From an uncultured Bacilli bacterium (GTDB taxonomy: Bacteria; Bacillota_I; Bacilli_A; RF39; UBA660): 10,193 bases of DNA. The notes under the pieces were generated by a model. The model was not told the DNA's origin and searched no databases. It saw only the letters and a program-made list of their open reading frames with translations. The stretch lies in NCBI GenBank assembly GCA_910586195.1, contig CAJUHO010000039.1, forward strand, positions 1 to 10,193. The letters are read 5' to 3'. This document shows, piece by piece, positions 1 through 6,207 of this stretch. The position numbers and the translations under genes are program-made. Each line of letters opens with the position of its first letter. Position 1 is the first letter of the stretch.

Positions 1-559
1 TTACTTGTACGGCACTTACTACTATTTTTCCTTTAAATGTCTTCTCTTGTGCATCATTTCCTGTATTTCTATCTACCCATAACTTTAACTCATACTCTCT
101 TTTTTCTTTGGGGTCTATTTCTATATCCCTTATTAACACTAACCCATCTTTTAATGATGCAGGGCTACTCCACTGGCCTCCTTTTTCTCTTACTGCATAT
201 CTTACATACTTAGCATCTAATTCATCTTTACTTTTTCCTAGTTCTAGTGATACATCATACTTTACTCTTAACTCTCCTGTATTTTCTACACTAAATCCAC
301 TCGATGTATTTTGCATTCCTTCTTTATCACTTACGGGATACATATTCTCGAGATTTATAATATTTCCATCTGTATATCTTACCGCAAGTGTTCCTGCCAC
401 TATTTCTAATTCTTTTCTTCCCGATAGTGTTAGACTTAGTATCGCATAACTTCCTCCTATAATCGTTATTAAAACAAATACTCCTATTACACAATAAGTA
501 AGTAACTTCTTATTATCCTTTGACAAGTCTTTTATCTTTTCTTTTACTTTTTCTATCAT
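1..559 (-). CDS. Membrane-anchored surface protein with SipW/TasA-like N-terminus (partial, 3' end outside window)
   Basis: Read on the minus strand from ATG at 559-557, the frame is open for 186 codons to the window edge and no stop is reached. Residues 1-18 are basic and hydrophilic, and residues 19-41 form a hydrophobic segment (core VIGVFVLITIIGGSYAI). Next comes the pattern seen after SipW-dependent-type signal segments: GGSYA, a short polar stretch, then IVAGTLAV at about 53-60. Residues 85-186 look like beta-rich extracellular sequence (alternating hydrophobics, SGFSVENTGEL). An in-frame TAG lies eight codons upstream with no start between, so this ATG is the first usable start. Its ribosome site is weak (GAAGAG, about 8 nt away). 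The only upstream regulatory structure is the putative invertible segment 642-947. The N-terminal design matches the lectin-fold gene at 8009-9820, which also sits beside such a segment. An exported or cell-surface role is likely; ligand and full domain content are unknown. Confidence 0.8.
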   Translation of the reverse strand, partial: MIEKVKEKIKDLSKDNKKLLTYCVIGVFVLITIIGGSYAILSLTLSGRKELEIVAGTLAVRYTDGNIINLENMYPVSDKEGMQNTSSGFSVENTGELRVKYDVSLELGKSKDELDAKYVRYAVREKGGQWSSPASLKDGLVLIRDIEIDPKEKREYELKLWVDRNTGNDAQEKTFKGKIVVSAVQV

Positions 560-641
560 ACTATCACTCTTCTCTTTTTCATTCTACTGATTCTCTTTAT
601 CACATTTTATCGTTTTTTGTATTTCTTCTTTTTTATTCCTA

Positions 642-664
642 TCACAAAGGTAGATACTTTATGA
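642..664 (-). repeat. Recombination-site-like dyad, copy 1 (left end of segment A)
   Basis: Arms TCACAAAG (642-649) and CTTTATGA (657-664) flank a 7-bp centre GTAGATA. The arms are inverted complements with one mismatch. The centre is the exact reverse complement of the centre of copy 2 at 925-947, so the two sites lie in opposite orientation. The element is 83 bp upstream of the start codon of the minus-strand gene at 559. The layout (inverted arms around a 6-8 bp asymmetric centre) is that of a tyrosine-recombinase core site. That function is inferred. Confidence 0.7.
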
Positions 665-924
665 GAAAGATAAGTTTAGCCATTGTGTACTAATAAATAA
701 AAATAGTATGACAAGAGAGATGACTATTTTATTATGATTGTCGAATTTAGCAATAGAGTAAATACCATATCCATAATATGACTACTAGGATGACGAATAA
801 AGATGAACTCTTATAAAAAAATTAGTAAATATTCCTCTTATATTTCGCTCTTTTCATTGAAAATATGACAAAATTATTGTATATTTACTATAGTAGATAG
901 TAGAAAAGTATTCATATTTTCCCA
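665..924. other. Putative invertible promoter segment A
   Basis: This 260-bp stretch between inverted dyad copies 1 and 2 holds no credible reading frame. It is AT-rich and contains one good promoter near its right end (857-885), on the plus strand, facing away from the surface-protein gene that ends at 559. I found no comparable promoter on the minus strand here or in 560-641, so the downstream gene seems to have no promoter in this orientation. Flipping the segment about position 794-795 would move the predicted start site from about 892 to about 697 on the minus strand, giving a leader of about 138 nt. Its plan parallels segment B (9868-10109). Together with 560-641 and 948-1013 this accounts for the whole gene-free stretch 560-1013. 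Confidence 0.6.
857..885 (+). promoter_or_regulatory. Sigma-A-type promoter inside segment A, directed away from the surface gene
   Basis: TTGAAA (857-862) and TATATT (880-885) are separated by exactly 17 bp; predicted start is about 892. In the present orientation transcription runs right through dyad copy 2 and would stop at the bidirectional terminator 974-1013, making a non-coding RNA of roughly 120 nt. The spacer contains TATGACAA (864-871), a motif repeated in both switch segments. Confidence 0.55.
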
Positions 925-947
925 TCATAAAGTATCTACCTTTATGA
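925..947 (+). repeat. Recombination-site-like dyad, copy 2 (right end of segment A)
   Basis: Perfect inverted arms TCATAAAG (925-932) and CTTTATGA (940-947) surround the 7-bp centre TATCTAC. Compared with copy 1 in reverse complement, 22 of 23 bases match, and the similarity stops at the edges of the dyad, as expected for a discrete site. Confidence 0.72.
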
Positions 948-973
948 GACTCACTTTTCCCTACTCTACATAC

Positions 974-1013
974 AAAAAACTGTAGAATTTTTTCCCTTTT
1001 TCTACAGTTTTTT
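974..1013. terminator. Bidirectional intrinsic terminator
   Basis: A 14-bp perfect stem (974-987 with 1000-1013, core ACTGTAGAA / TTCTACAGT) has a 12-nt loop and runs of A/T at both feet, giving a T-tract on either strand. On the minus strand it follows the stop codon of the PH-like gene (stop 1014-1016). On the plus strand it would catch the outward transcript from the promoter at 857-885. Confidence 0.85.
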
Positions 1014-1454
1014 TTATGCCATATGAACTCCATACTTTTTCTTTTCTTTCATCATGAAAGAGGAAATCTTTGTCTCAATCTCTGGTAAAGCATTTGTCGC
1101 AATATTTGAAAATGTTACAAATTCTTTTACTGTATCAATATCAATTTTACCCCAAAGAATACCACTTCTAATTTTTAAATCATTAAACAAATCTGGTGTT
1201 ATAGAATCCACAAAATATCCAATTACAACACGATCTCTACCAATTAAAATTCTCTGGTTTGTTAATGCTACTACTGCTGTTCCTAAAATATTAAAAGGAT
1301 TATCATTCTTTTGTGCCACAAATACATATAATACCTTCTCATCAGGATTCAAATGCCTTTCTATAATAGAAGAATTCTTCTGAAGACGCCAAGCAATTGT
1401 TAATGGATATTTTCTTTTAAATTCCAATGCTTGTTCATAAACACTCTTTTCCAT
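1014..1454 (-). CDS. Small PH-like (YokE-type) domain protein, hypothetical
   Basis: 146 residues with no signal peptide or membrane segment, so probably cytoplasmic. An alpha-helical N-terminal part (1-35, many charged residues) is followed at about 40-135 by beta-strand-like sequence resembling small bacterial PH-like domains: strand VLYVFVAQ, then GTAVVALTNQRILIGRD (58-74; the 'LTNQRILI' strand is typical), a short turn, SGILWGKIDIDTV (97-109), and a closing helix (122-138). The assignment to the YokE-like/bPH group rests on this strand pattern and is moderate. It is the second gene of an operon: the TAG stop of the thioredoxin-like gene (1465-1467) is part of its Shine-Dalgarno TAGGAG, seven or so bases before the ATG, which suggests translational coupling. 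It ends directly at the terminator 974-1013. Function unknown. Confidence 0.72.
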   Translation of the reverse strand: MEKSVYEQALEFKRKYPLTIAWRLQKNSSIIERHLNPDEKVLYVFVAQKNDNPFNILGTAVVALTNQRILIGRDRVVIGYFVDSITPDLFNDLKIRSGILWGKIDIDTVKEFVTFSNIATNALPEIETKISSFMMKEKKKYGVHMA

Positions 1455-1464
1455 TTATTCACTC

Positions 1465-2031
1465 CTACTCTATAATAATTCCATTACTTTTAAAGAAATC
1501 CACCATTGTTTGACGGTCCATTAATCCTTCTACTTTACCAACAATCTTTCCATCTTTTACAACAATAGTACAAGGCGTTCCAAAACCTTCTTTAAATGCA
1601 TCATCAGATTTAACAAACTCTCTAGAGTCCTCACTACTCATCTCATCTGTATTTAAATAATGAATAGTAAGATTATATTCGTATGCCACATTTCTAATAA
1701 TCGGCTCTTGAATTTGACAATACTGACAAGTAGGTCTTGCGATATAAATAACAGAAGCCTCTTTCTCATCTTTTAACTCTAAATACTTCTCTACATCTAT
1801 TTCTGATAATTCCTTTTTTTCATCCTCACTAATAGCAGCGCTTTCCTCTGCTGCTTTATTAGAATCACTCATTACACTTTCCGAACCTTTATTAGTATTA
1901 CTCTCCAAATCCCTGACACTAAGTTGACTTGCCATAAAGCTTCCACCAAAAACAATAATTAATATCAAAGTAATGATAATTCCGTTTTTTAATTTATCTA
2001 TATCAACTGTATTCTTTTTTTGCTTTTTCAT
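1465..2031 (-). CDS. Membrane-anchored thioredoxin-like protein
   Basis: 188 residues. The lysine-rich N-terminus (1-17) and single hydrophobic helix (about 17-36, GIIITLILIIVFGG) predict one membrane anchor with the rest outside. A polar, acidic Ser/Glu-rich linker (about 40-85) leads to a thioredoxin-fold domain (about 88-188): strand ASVIYIARP, active-site CQYC (C102 and C105), helix, strand LTIHYLNTDE, then the cis-proline motif GTP (P153) followed by strand CTIVVKDGKIVGKVEG and a C-terminal helix. It resembles extracytoplasmic thioredoxin-like proteins of Firmicutes, including bacteriocin-accessory types, and likely acts in thiol/disulfide exchange on exported proteins. The extra Cys154 next to the cis-proline is notable. 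The start ATG is supported by GGGAGG six bases upstream. It is first in an operon with the PH-like gene. Specific partner unknown. Confidence 0.85.
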   Translation of the reverse strand: MKKQKKNTVDIDKLKNGIIITLILIIVFGGSFMASQLSVRDLESNTNKGSESVMSDSNKAAEESAAISEDEKKELSEIDVEKYLELKDEKEASVIYIARPTCQYCQIQEPIIRNVAYEYNLTIHYLNTDEMSSEDSREFVKSDDAFKEGFGTPCTIVVKDGKIVGKVEGLMDRQTMVDFFKSNGIIIE

Positions 2032-2054
2032 AAAGTATCCCTCCCAATGGCTTT

Positions 2055-2083
2055 ATTATACCACAAATCGACGAAAAAGTAAA
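2055..2083 (-). promoter_or_regulatory. Promoter of the thioredoxin-like / PH-like operon
   Basis: On the minus strand TTTACT (2083-2078) and a perfect TATAAT (2060-2055) are 17 bp apart, with an extended -10 (TGG directly before TATAAT). The start codon is at 2031. Confidence 0.7.
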
Positions 2084-2101
2084 TCAAATAGGCAATAAGA
2101 A

Positions 2102-2131
2102 AAGATATTGATGTCTTAATTCCAATATCTT
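2102..2131 (-). terminator. Probable terminator of the 296-residue gene
   Basis: A 9-bp perfect stem (AAGATATTG 2102-2110, CAATATCTT 2123-2131) with a 12-nt loop lies just past the stop at 2138. On the minus strand it is followed by TTCTTATTG, an imperfect T-tract, so strength is uncertain. Confidence 0.5.
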
Positions 2132-2137
2132 CCTATC

Positions 2138-3028
2138 TTATATTTTTTTAACTTTAAATAATTGAGAAGCTTCCGCTTTTTCATTTATATCAGAAAGAAA
2201 GGCCCTTATTTCCGGAATTTGTAAACGCCTTTCCCCTAAAAGTTGTACCATAGCATCTTCCTCTGAGCGAAAAATAGTGTTTAGTATAGTTCCAAAATTA
2301 TGAAATTCACCTTTTGCTAAAGAATCATTACTAATAATTCCTTCAATAGTTCCACTCATTCTAGATTCCTCAACTTCAACGATTTCTCCATCTTTCCACA
2401 TTTTTCTCTTAATACTAATATTTTTCTCATCCAAGGAACAACCACTATCTTCTACAAATTCTATATCAAAAGTTGCACTATAACTACCCTCTTCTTTATT
2501 CCCTTCCTTCTCATTATTACTACATGTATAAGAGTACTTCTTATTCGTATCTCTCAAACCTACAACAATCGTTTCCTCTTTTTTTATACCCAGAATATCC
2601 CCCATCATGCCTAAATACATTCTGTCATCATTCATACTAAACTCTACACGTCCTTGTCCATTTTTTAGAAAAAAATCAACATTTTCCCCTAAAGCAAGAT
2701 AAGCGTCACTCCACTCATTTCCTTGTTTTATTTTAAATTCATATTGAAAATTATGATGGGAAGTATCCAATCTTCTAGTTGCATCATAAATAATAGTATC
2801 ACTCTTTACCTCTGTATGATAACCAAATACAGCAGGTAAGTTTTTCTTCTTATTTTGATTATATACTTTTCGTTTTTCAATAAGCCCTACTATCACACCA
2901 TCACTATTTACAATATCAATTTTACTACTGCTAAAACTTTCTATCATAGAAAGTCCTAACATATGAAGGAACTTTTTCTCATGCTCCATCATATCTTCTA
3001 TTATTCTTCCTTCTACAATCTCTCCCAT
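2138..3028 (-). CDS. Hypothetical protein, 296 residues, family not recognised
   Basis: I do not recognise this protein. It has no signal peptide and no membrane helix and is rich in charged residues, so it is probably cytoplasmic. Residues 1-35 look helical (EGRIIEDMMEHEKKFLHMLGLSMIES). Residues 36-235 are dominated by short beta-like strands separated by polar turns (IDIVNSDGVIVGLIEKRKV at 37-55, DTIIYDATRR, YSATFDIEFVEDSG), suggesting a beta-sandwich or barrel. The last 60 residues are helical again (LNTIFRSEEDAMVQLLGERR, IRAFLSDINEKA). Two cysteines only. The start is firm: AGGAGG lies six bases upstream and a promoter lies at 3048-3075. It is a single-gene unit divergent from the dehydratase-activase operon, with 142 bp between the two starts. 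No function can be inferred from context. Confidence 0.75.
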   Translation of the reverse strand: MGEIVEGRIIEDMMEHEKKFLHMLGLSMIESFSSSKIDIVNSDGVIVGLIEKRKVYNQNKKKNLPAVFGYHTEVKSDTIIYDATRRLDTSHHNFQYEFKIKQGNEWSDAYLALGENVDFFLKNGQGRVEFSMNDDRMYLGMMGDILGIKKEETIVVGLRDTNKKYSYTCSNNEKEGNKEEGSYSATFDIEFVEDSGCSLDEKNISIKRKMWKDGEIVEVEESRMSGTIEGIISNDSLAKGEFHNFGTILNTIFRSEEDAMVQLLGERRLQIPEIRAFLSDINEKAEASQLFKVKKI

Positions 3029-3047
3029 AATAAACCTCCTTTTTGCT

Positions 3048-3075
3048 ATTATACATTCTTTCTAAATTTATGCAA
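3048..3075 (-). promoter_or_regulatory. Promoter of the 296-residue gene
   Basis: On the minus strand TTGCAT (3075-3070) and TATAAT (3053-3048) are 16 bp apart, 20 bp before the start codon, with AGGAGG (3040-3035) between. For the divergent plus-strand operon only weak candidates are seen (TTGATT 3105-3110 with TATTAT 3126-3131, a short 15-bp spacing), so its promoter is left unassigned. Confidence 0.6.
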
Positions 3076-3170
3076 GGACTACTTTTATATAATTTTGTCA
3101 TAAATTGATTATAAAAGTACGAAAGTATTATTGCTGATATACATAGATTTTAGAGAAAGGATGTTGGAAT

Positions 3171-4100
3171 ATGAAGAAAATAAAAGTCGGAATTCCTAAA
3201 GCACTGCTCTTTTATTATTATAATGATTTATGGACTGCTTTCTTTGAAAAACTAAATGTAGATATTATCTATAGTGATGATACTAATAAAGAAATATTAC
3301 GAAAAGGAGAAGAAAAAAGTATTGATGAAGCTTGTCTTGCTTTAAAAATATATTTAGGGCATATTGATAATCTTAAAGGTAAGTGTGACTATATTCTAGT
3401 TCCTAGAATGTTTTGTGTAAAAAAGAAAGAACAGGTTTGTACGAACTTCAATGCTTTATATGACATTGTTCACAATTTATATAATGATATTAATATTCTC
3501 AATTACAATATTGACCTTAATAAAAGAAAGAAGGAGTCTTCTGCATTTATCCATATAGGAGAGCAATTAGGATTTTCCTATATTGAAAGCTATAATGCAT
3601 TTTTATATGCTAAAGATATTGAAAAAGAAAAACGAAAAAGCCGAATAAAAGAACAAGAGAAAAAACTTTATTCTAATAAGTTAAAAGTACTAATAGCATC
3701 TCACCCCTATAATATGTATGATTCTTATATTAGTGGTGAAGTTATTCAATATTTAAAAGAAGAAAATATTGAAATCATTTATTCTGATATTATAGATTCC
3801 AAAAAGGTAGATGAGGAATGTAGCGCTATTTCAACAGATGTTCATTGGACTCATAACAAGGAAGTGATGGCTGGAATCCATTATTACCATTCTAAGGTAG
3901 ATGGTATGATTTTAATTTCCTCTTTTCCATGTGGTCCAGATTCTCTTGCCGTTGAAATGATTAAAAGAAAAATAGATATTCCTATTTTATATTTAGTTTT
4001 TGAAAATGAAAATAGTCAAACTGGCCTACTTACAAGATTAGAAAGTTTCTTTGATATATTACGAGCAAAAAAGGAGGTTCATTGTGAAAGACATCATTAG
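3171..4100 (+). CDS. 2-hydroxyacyl-CoA dehydratase activase-related protein (DUF2229/COG3580-like)
   Basis: 309 residues. It opens with KVGIPKALLFYYYNDLWTAF (5-24), the signature start of this family, then IDEACLALKIYLGHIDNL (51-68) with Cys55, and LVPRMFCVKKKEQVC with Cys82 and Cys90. The second half begins with LKVLIASHPYNMYDSYI (171-187), followed by ISSFPCGPDSL (249-259, Cys254) and ends with TGLLTRLESFFDIL (284-297). The fold and conserved cysteines are those of proteins related to the D component of 2-hydroxyglutaryl-CoA dehydratase, which may bind an Fe-S cluster; the reaction is not known for this stand-alone form. It is first of three overlapping genes. AAAGGATG precedes the ATG at a normal distance. 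Its C-terminal TRLE motif is echoed in the next gene, so the two look like ancient paralogues acting together. Confidence 0.85.
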   Translation: MKKIKVGIPKALLFYYYNDLWTAFFEKLNVDIIYSDDTNKEILRKGEEKSIDEACLALKIYLGHIDNLKGKCDYILVPRMFCVKKKEQVCTNFNALYDIVHNLYNDINILNYNIDLNKRKKESSAFIHIGEQLGFSYIESYNAFLYAKDIEKEKRKSRIKEQEKKLYSNKLKVLIASHPYNMYDSYISGEVIQYLKEENIEIIYSDIIDSKKVDEECSAISTDVHWTHNKEVMAGIHYYHSKVDGMILISSFPCGPDSLAVEMIKRKIDIPILYLVFENENSQTGLLTRLESFFDILRAKKEVHCERHH

Positions 4101-5166
4101 TTTTCCTCACTTAGGAGATTATCACATTCCTATTGCAAAACTACTTAGAAAACTTACAAAAAAAGAAGTAATCCCTGCACCACCTATTACAAAAAAGACA
4201 ATTGAACTTGGTAGCAAATACGCCCCTGATACTGTTTGTGTTCCTTTTAAATATAACTTAGGAAACTACATCGAAGCGCTTGATAATGGTGCGACTATTT
4301 TATTTCAAGCTGGTGGTGGATGTAGGTATCGTTATTATGCAGAAGTACAAGAAAAGATTTTAAAAGACTTAAACTATAATTTCCATTTTTTTAAATTAAT
4401 CAGTAGAGATCATGTTCGTATTTTTGAAACCTTCCATCTTTTTAAGGAATTAAACCCCAAACTAAAGTTTTCTTCTTTTATTCATACTATTATCTACACT
4501 GTATTTTTTATTTATTACATGGATAAATGTGACAACTACATTCGAAAGAATATCGGTTTTGAGAAAGAAAAACATAGTTTTCAAAATCTAAAAATAGAAA
4601 TGTTTAAAAAAATGGAAGAAACAAATTACATTTTTTCCCTAACAAAGATTTATTGGAATTTTAAGAAAAAACTAAAAAAGCTTCCTGTTGCAAAACCAAA
4701 AAACACTTTGAAAATTGCTGTAATTGGAGAACTTTATACGGCAATGGAGCCCTTCTCAACCTATTTTCTAGAGGAGGAATTAGCAAAGATGAATATTGAG
4801 ATTAAAAGATTTACTAATTTGAGTTATCTATTATGGCAAAAAGCGTTCCATACTAAATATATGCTTTTTAAAAGTAGGAAGTATTGTAAATATACATTAG
4901 GGGCTGATGGCTTAGATAATGTGTACCGAGTACTATACGCGAAAAAACATCACTTTGATGGAATTATTCATACAAAGCCATTTGGATGTACTCCAGAAAT
5001 TGGCGCTTTACCTATCATTCAAAAGGCGGCAAGTGACGCTAATATTCCTATTCTATTTTTTTCATTTGACAATCAAACATCACAGGAAGGTATAAAGACA
5101 AGACTAGAAGCATTTTACGATTTAATTTATTTACGAAAGGAGAAATTATGCAAAAAGGATATCTAG
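4084..5166 (+). CDS. 2-hydroxyacyl-CoA dehydratase-related protein (COG3581-like), GTG start
   Basis: 360 residues from the GTG at 4084, chosen because AAGGAGG (4071-4077) sits six bases before it and because KDIISFPHLGDYHIP is the normal family N-terminus; an ATG 33 bases further upstream lacks such a site. Diagnostic blocks are YAPDTVCVPFKYNLGNYIEAL (46-66, Cys52), FQAGGGCRYRYYAEVQ (74-89, Cys80), HTKPFGCTPEIGALP (296-310, Cys302) and FDNQTSQEGIKTRLEAFYDLI (328-348). These belong to the dehydratase D-subunit-like family whose cysteines are thought to hold an Fe-S cluster. The central part (about 130-200) is lysine-rich and poorly conserved. It overlaps the previous gene by 17 bp and the next by 19 bp, so translation is probably coupled. 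True catalytic dehydratase alpha and beta subunits are not present nearby; the substrate is unknown. Confidence 0.87.
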   Translation: MKDIISFPHLGDYHIPIAKLLRKLTKKEVIPAPPITKKTIELGSKYAPDTVCVPFKYNLGNYIEALDNGATILFQAGGGCRYRYYAEVQEKILKDLNYNFHFFKLISRDHVRIFETFHLFKELNPKLKFSSFIHTIIYTVFFIYYMDKCDNYIRKNIGFEKEKHSFQNLKIEMFKKMEETNYIFSLTKIYWNFKKKLKKLPVAKPKNTLKIAVIGELYTAMEPFSTYFLEEELAKMNIEIKRFTNLSYLLWQKAFHTKYMLFKSRKYCKYTLGADGLDNVYRVLYAKKHHFDGIIHTKPFGCTPEIGALPIIQKAASDANIPILFFSFDNQTSQEGIKTRLEAFYDLIYLRKEKLCKKDI

Positions 5167-6092
5167 GAGTAGATATTGGTTCTATTTCTACAAAAGGTGT
5201 TGTGATTGATAAAAATAATCAAGTTTTAGCAAGTTGTTATTTAATGACAAAAGGAAATCCTATCGAAGCTGTTAAAAAACTTTTAAAAGAGTTAAAAAAA
5301 CAAAGTAAAGATATTGAAATTGTTGGTGTAGGAACTACAGGTTCCGCTAGAAAATTAATTGGAGCAATGCTAAACGCTAGTATCATAAAAAATGAAATTA
5401 CAGCACATGCCATTGGAACATTATCATACCATCCTGATATTAGAACGATTCTAGAAATTGGAGGACAAGATTCTAAAATTATTTTAGTGGATGACGGTAT
5501 TGTTACTGATTATGCTATGAATACTTTGTGTGCTGCTGGAACTGGCTCTTTTTTATCCAGCCAAGCAAAACGTCTAGATATTCCTGTTGAAGAATTTGGG
5601 AGTATCGCTCTTTCTTCTAAAAATCCTACTCCAATCGCTGCAAGATGTACTGTATTTGCGGAAAGTGATTTGGTACATAAAGCTCAAATGGGACATAAAA
5701 AAAATGATATTGTGGCAGGGCTTTGTCGCAGTGTTGCCTTAAACTATTTAAATAATGTAGGAAAAGGAAAAAGAATTATAGAACCTATTATTTTTCAAGG
5801 TGGAGTTAGTAAAAATATAGGCGTAGTGAAAGCGTTTGAAGACATTTTAGGTTGCAATGTCATAACAGATGAAAATGGACATTTAATGGGTGCCATTGGT
5901 GTTGCCATTTTATCAAAGGGACAAGAAGAGATGCACTTCAATTTTGAAATTGGTGAACATAATTTTTCAACACTAGGAACAAATTGCCATAGATGTCCTA
6001 ATAACTGTGAAATTGTCTGCATAAAAAAAGATAACAAATTAATTGATGCTTGGGGCAATCGCTGTGAAAAAGGTCAAGTAAAAATATCTTGA
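5148..6092 (+). CDS. Acyl-CoA dehydratase activase, BadF/BadG/BcrA/BcrD ATPase family (HgdC-like)
   Basis: 314 residues of the ASKHA ATPase fold. Phosphate-1 motif DIGSIST (9-15), GTTGS (62-66), EIGGQDSK (103-110), and the glycine-rich adenosine motif FQGGVSKN (216-223) are all present. Cys128 in MNTLCAAGTGSF and Cys167 in ARCTVFAESD are at the positions of the two cysteines that hold the [4Fe-4S] cluster across the HgdC dimer, so the protein should work as an ATP-driven, low-potential electron donor. The C-terminus carries an extra cysteine cluster (C280, C283, C287, C291, C306) that could bind another metal or Fe-S site. HgdC-type activases normally activate 2-hydroxyacyl-CoA dehydratases by one-electron transfer; here the likely partners are the two upstream gene products. 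AAAGGAGA lies four bases before the ATG. It is last in the operon, and the stop is TGA. Confidence 0.9.
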   Translation: MQKGYLGVDIGSISTKGVVIDKNNQVLASCYLMTKGNPIEAVKKLLKELKKQSKDIEIVGVGTTGSARKLIGAMLNASIIKNEITAHAIGTLSYHPDIRTILEIGGQDSKIILVDDGIVTDYAMNTLCAAGTGSFLSSQAKRLDIPVEEFGSIALSSKNPTPIAARCTVFAESDLVHKAQMGHKKNDIVAGLCRSVALNYLNNVGKGKRIIEPIIFQGGVSKNIGVVKAFEDILGCNVITDENGHLMGAIGVAILSKGQEEMHFNFEIGEHNFSTLGTNCHRCPNNCEIVCIKKDNKLIDAWGNRCEKGQVKIS

Positions 6093-6173
6093 TAAGAATA
6101 CTTTTTATCATGAAAATATTTTAATATGTATGCTTATTTGAACGTGCATTAAATGTTAGCAAAAGTAAAAAAA

Positions 6174-6198
6174 GGTCATACTGTATGATGGTATGGCC
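6174..6198 (-). terminator. Intrinsic terminator of the ABC-F gene
   Basis: An 8-bp stem, GGTCATAC (6174-6181) with GTATGGCC (6191-6198), has one G-T wobble and a 9-nt loop. On the minus strand it is followed by seven T residues (6173-6167). It lies 10 bp past the ABC-F stop. On the plus strand the tail is only AATTTTAATTT, so it may also weakly end the activase operon, for which no better terminator was seen in 6093-6207. Confidence 0.75.
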
Positions 6199-6207
6199 AA
6201 TTTTAAT

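Noticed and set aside
108..449. Plus-strand open frame of 113 codons opposite the surface-protein gene
   Set aside because: It lies antisense to a better supported gene with anchor motifs, has no ribosome site and gives low-complexity Ser/Leu/Phe-rich protein typical of a shadow frame. The same holds for the antisense frames at 1054-1383, 5795-6058, 7187-7522, 8128-8457 and 8820-9044.
642..947. Dyad repeats as simple operator or terminator hairpins
   Set aside because: Terminator role is unlikely because no T-tract follows. An operator role remains possible, but the centres are conserved asymmetrically within pairs and the copies are arranged as inverted pairs bracketing promoters, which a symmetric operator would not require.
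2026..2042. CATAAAGTATCC at the start of the thioredoxin-like gene resembles a half of the dyad site
   Set aside because: Only one arm is present; the other side is the ribosome site GGGAGG, and the similarity is explained by the start codon region ACTTATGAAAAA-type sequence.
4051..4083. ATG at 4051 as the start of the second dehydratase-related gene
   Set aside because: No ribosome site precedes it and it adds eleven residues foreign to the family; GTG at 4084 has AAGGAGG six bases upstream.
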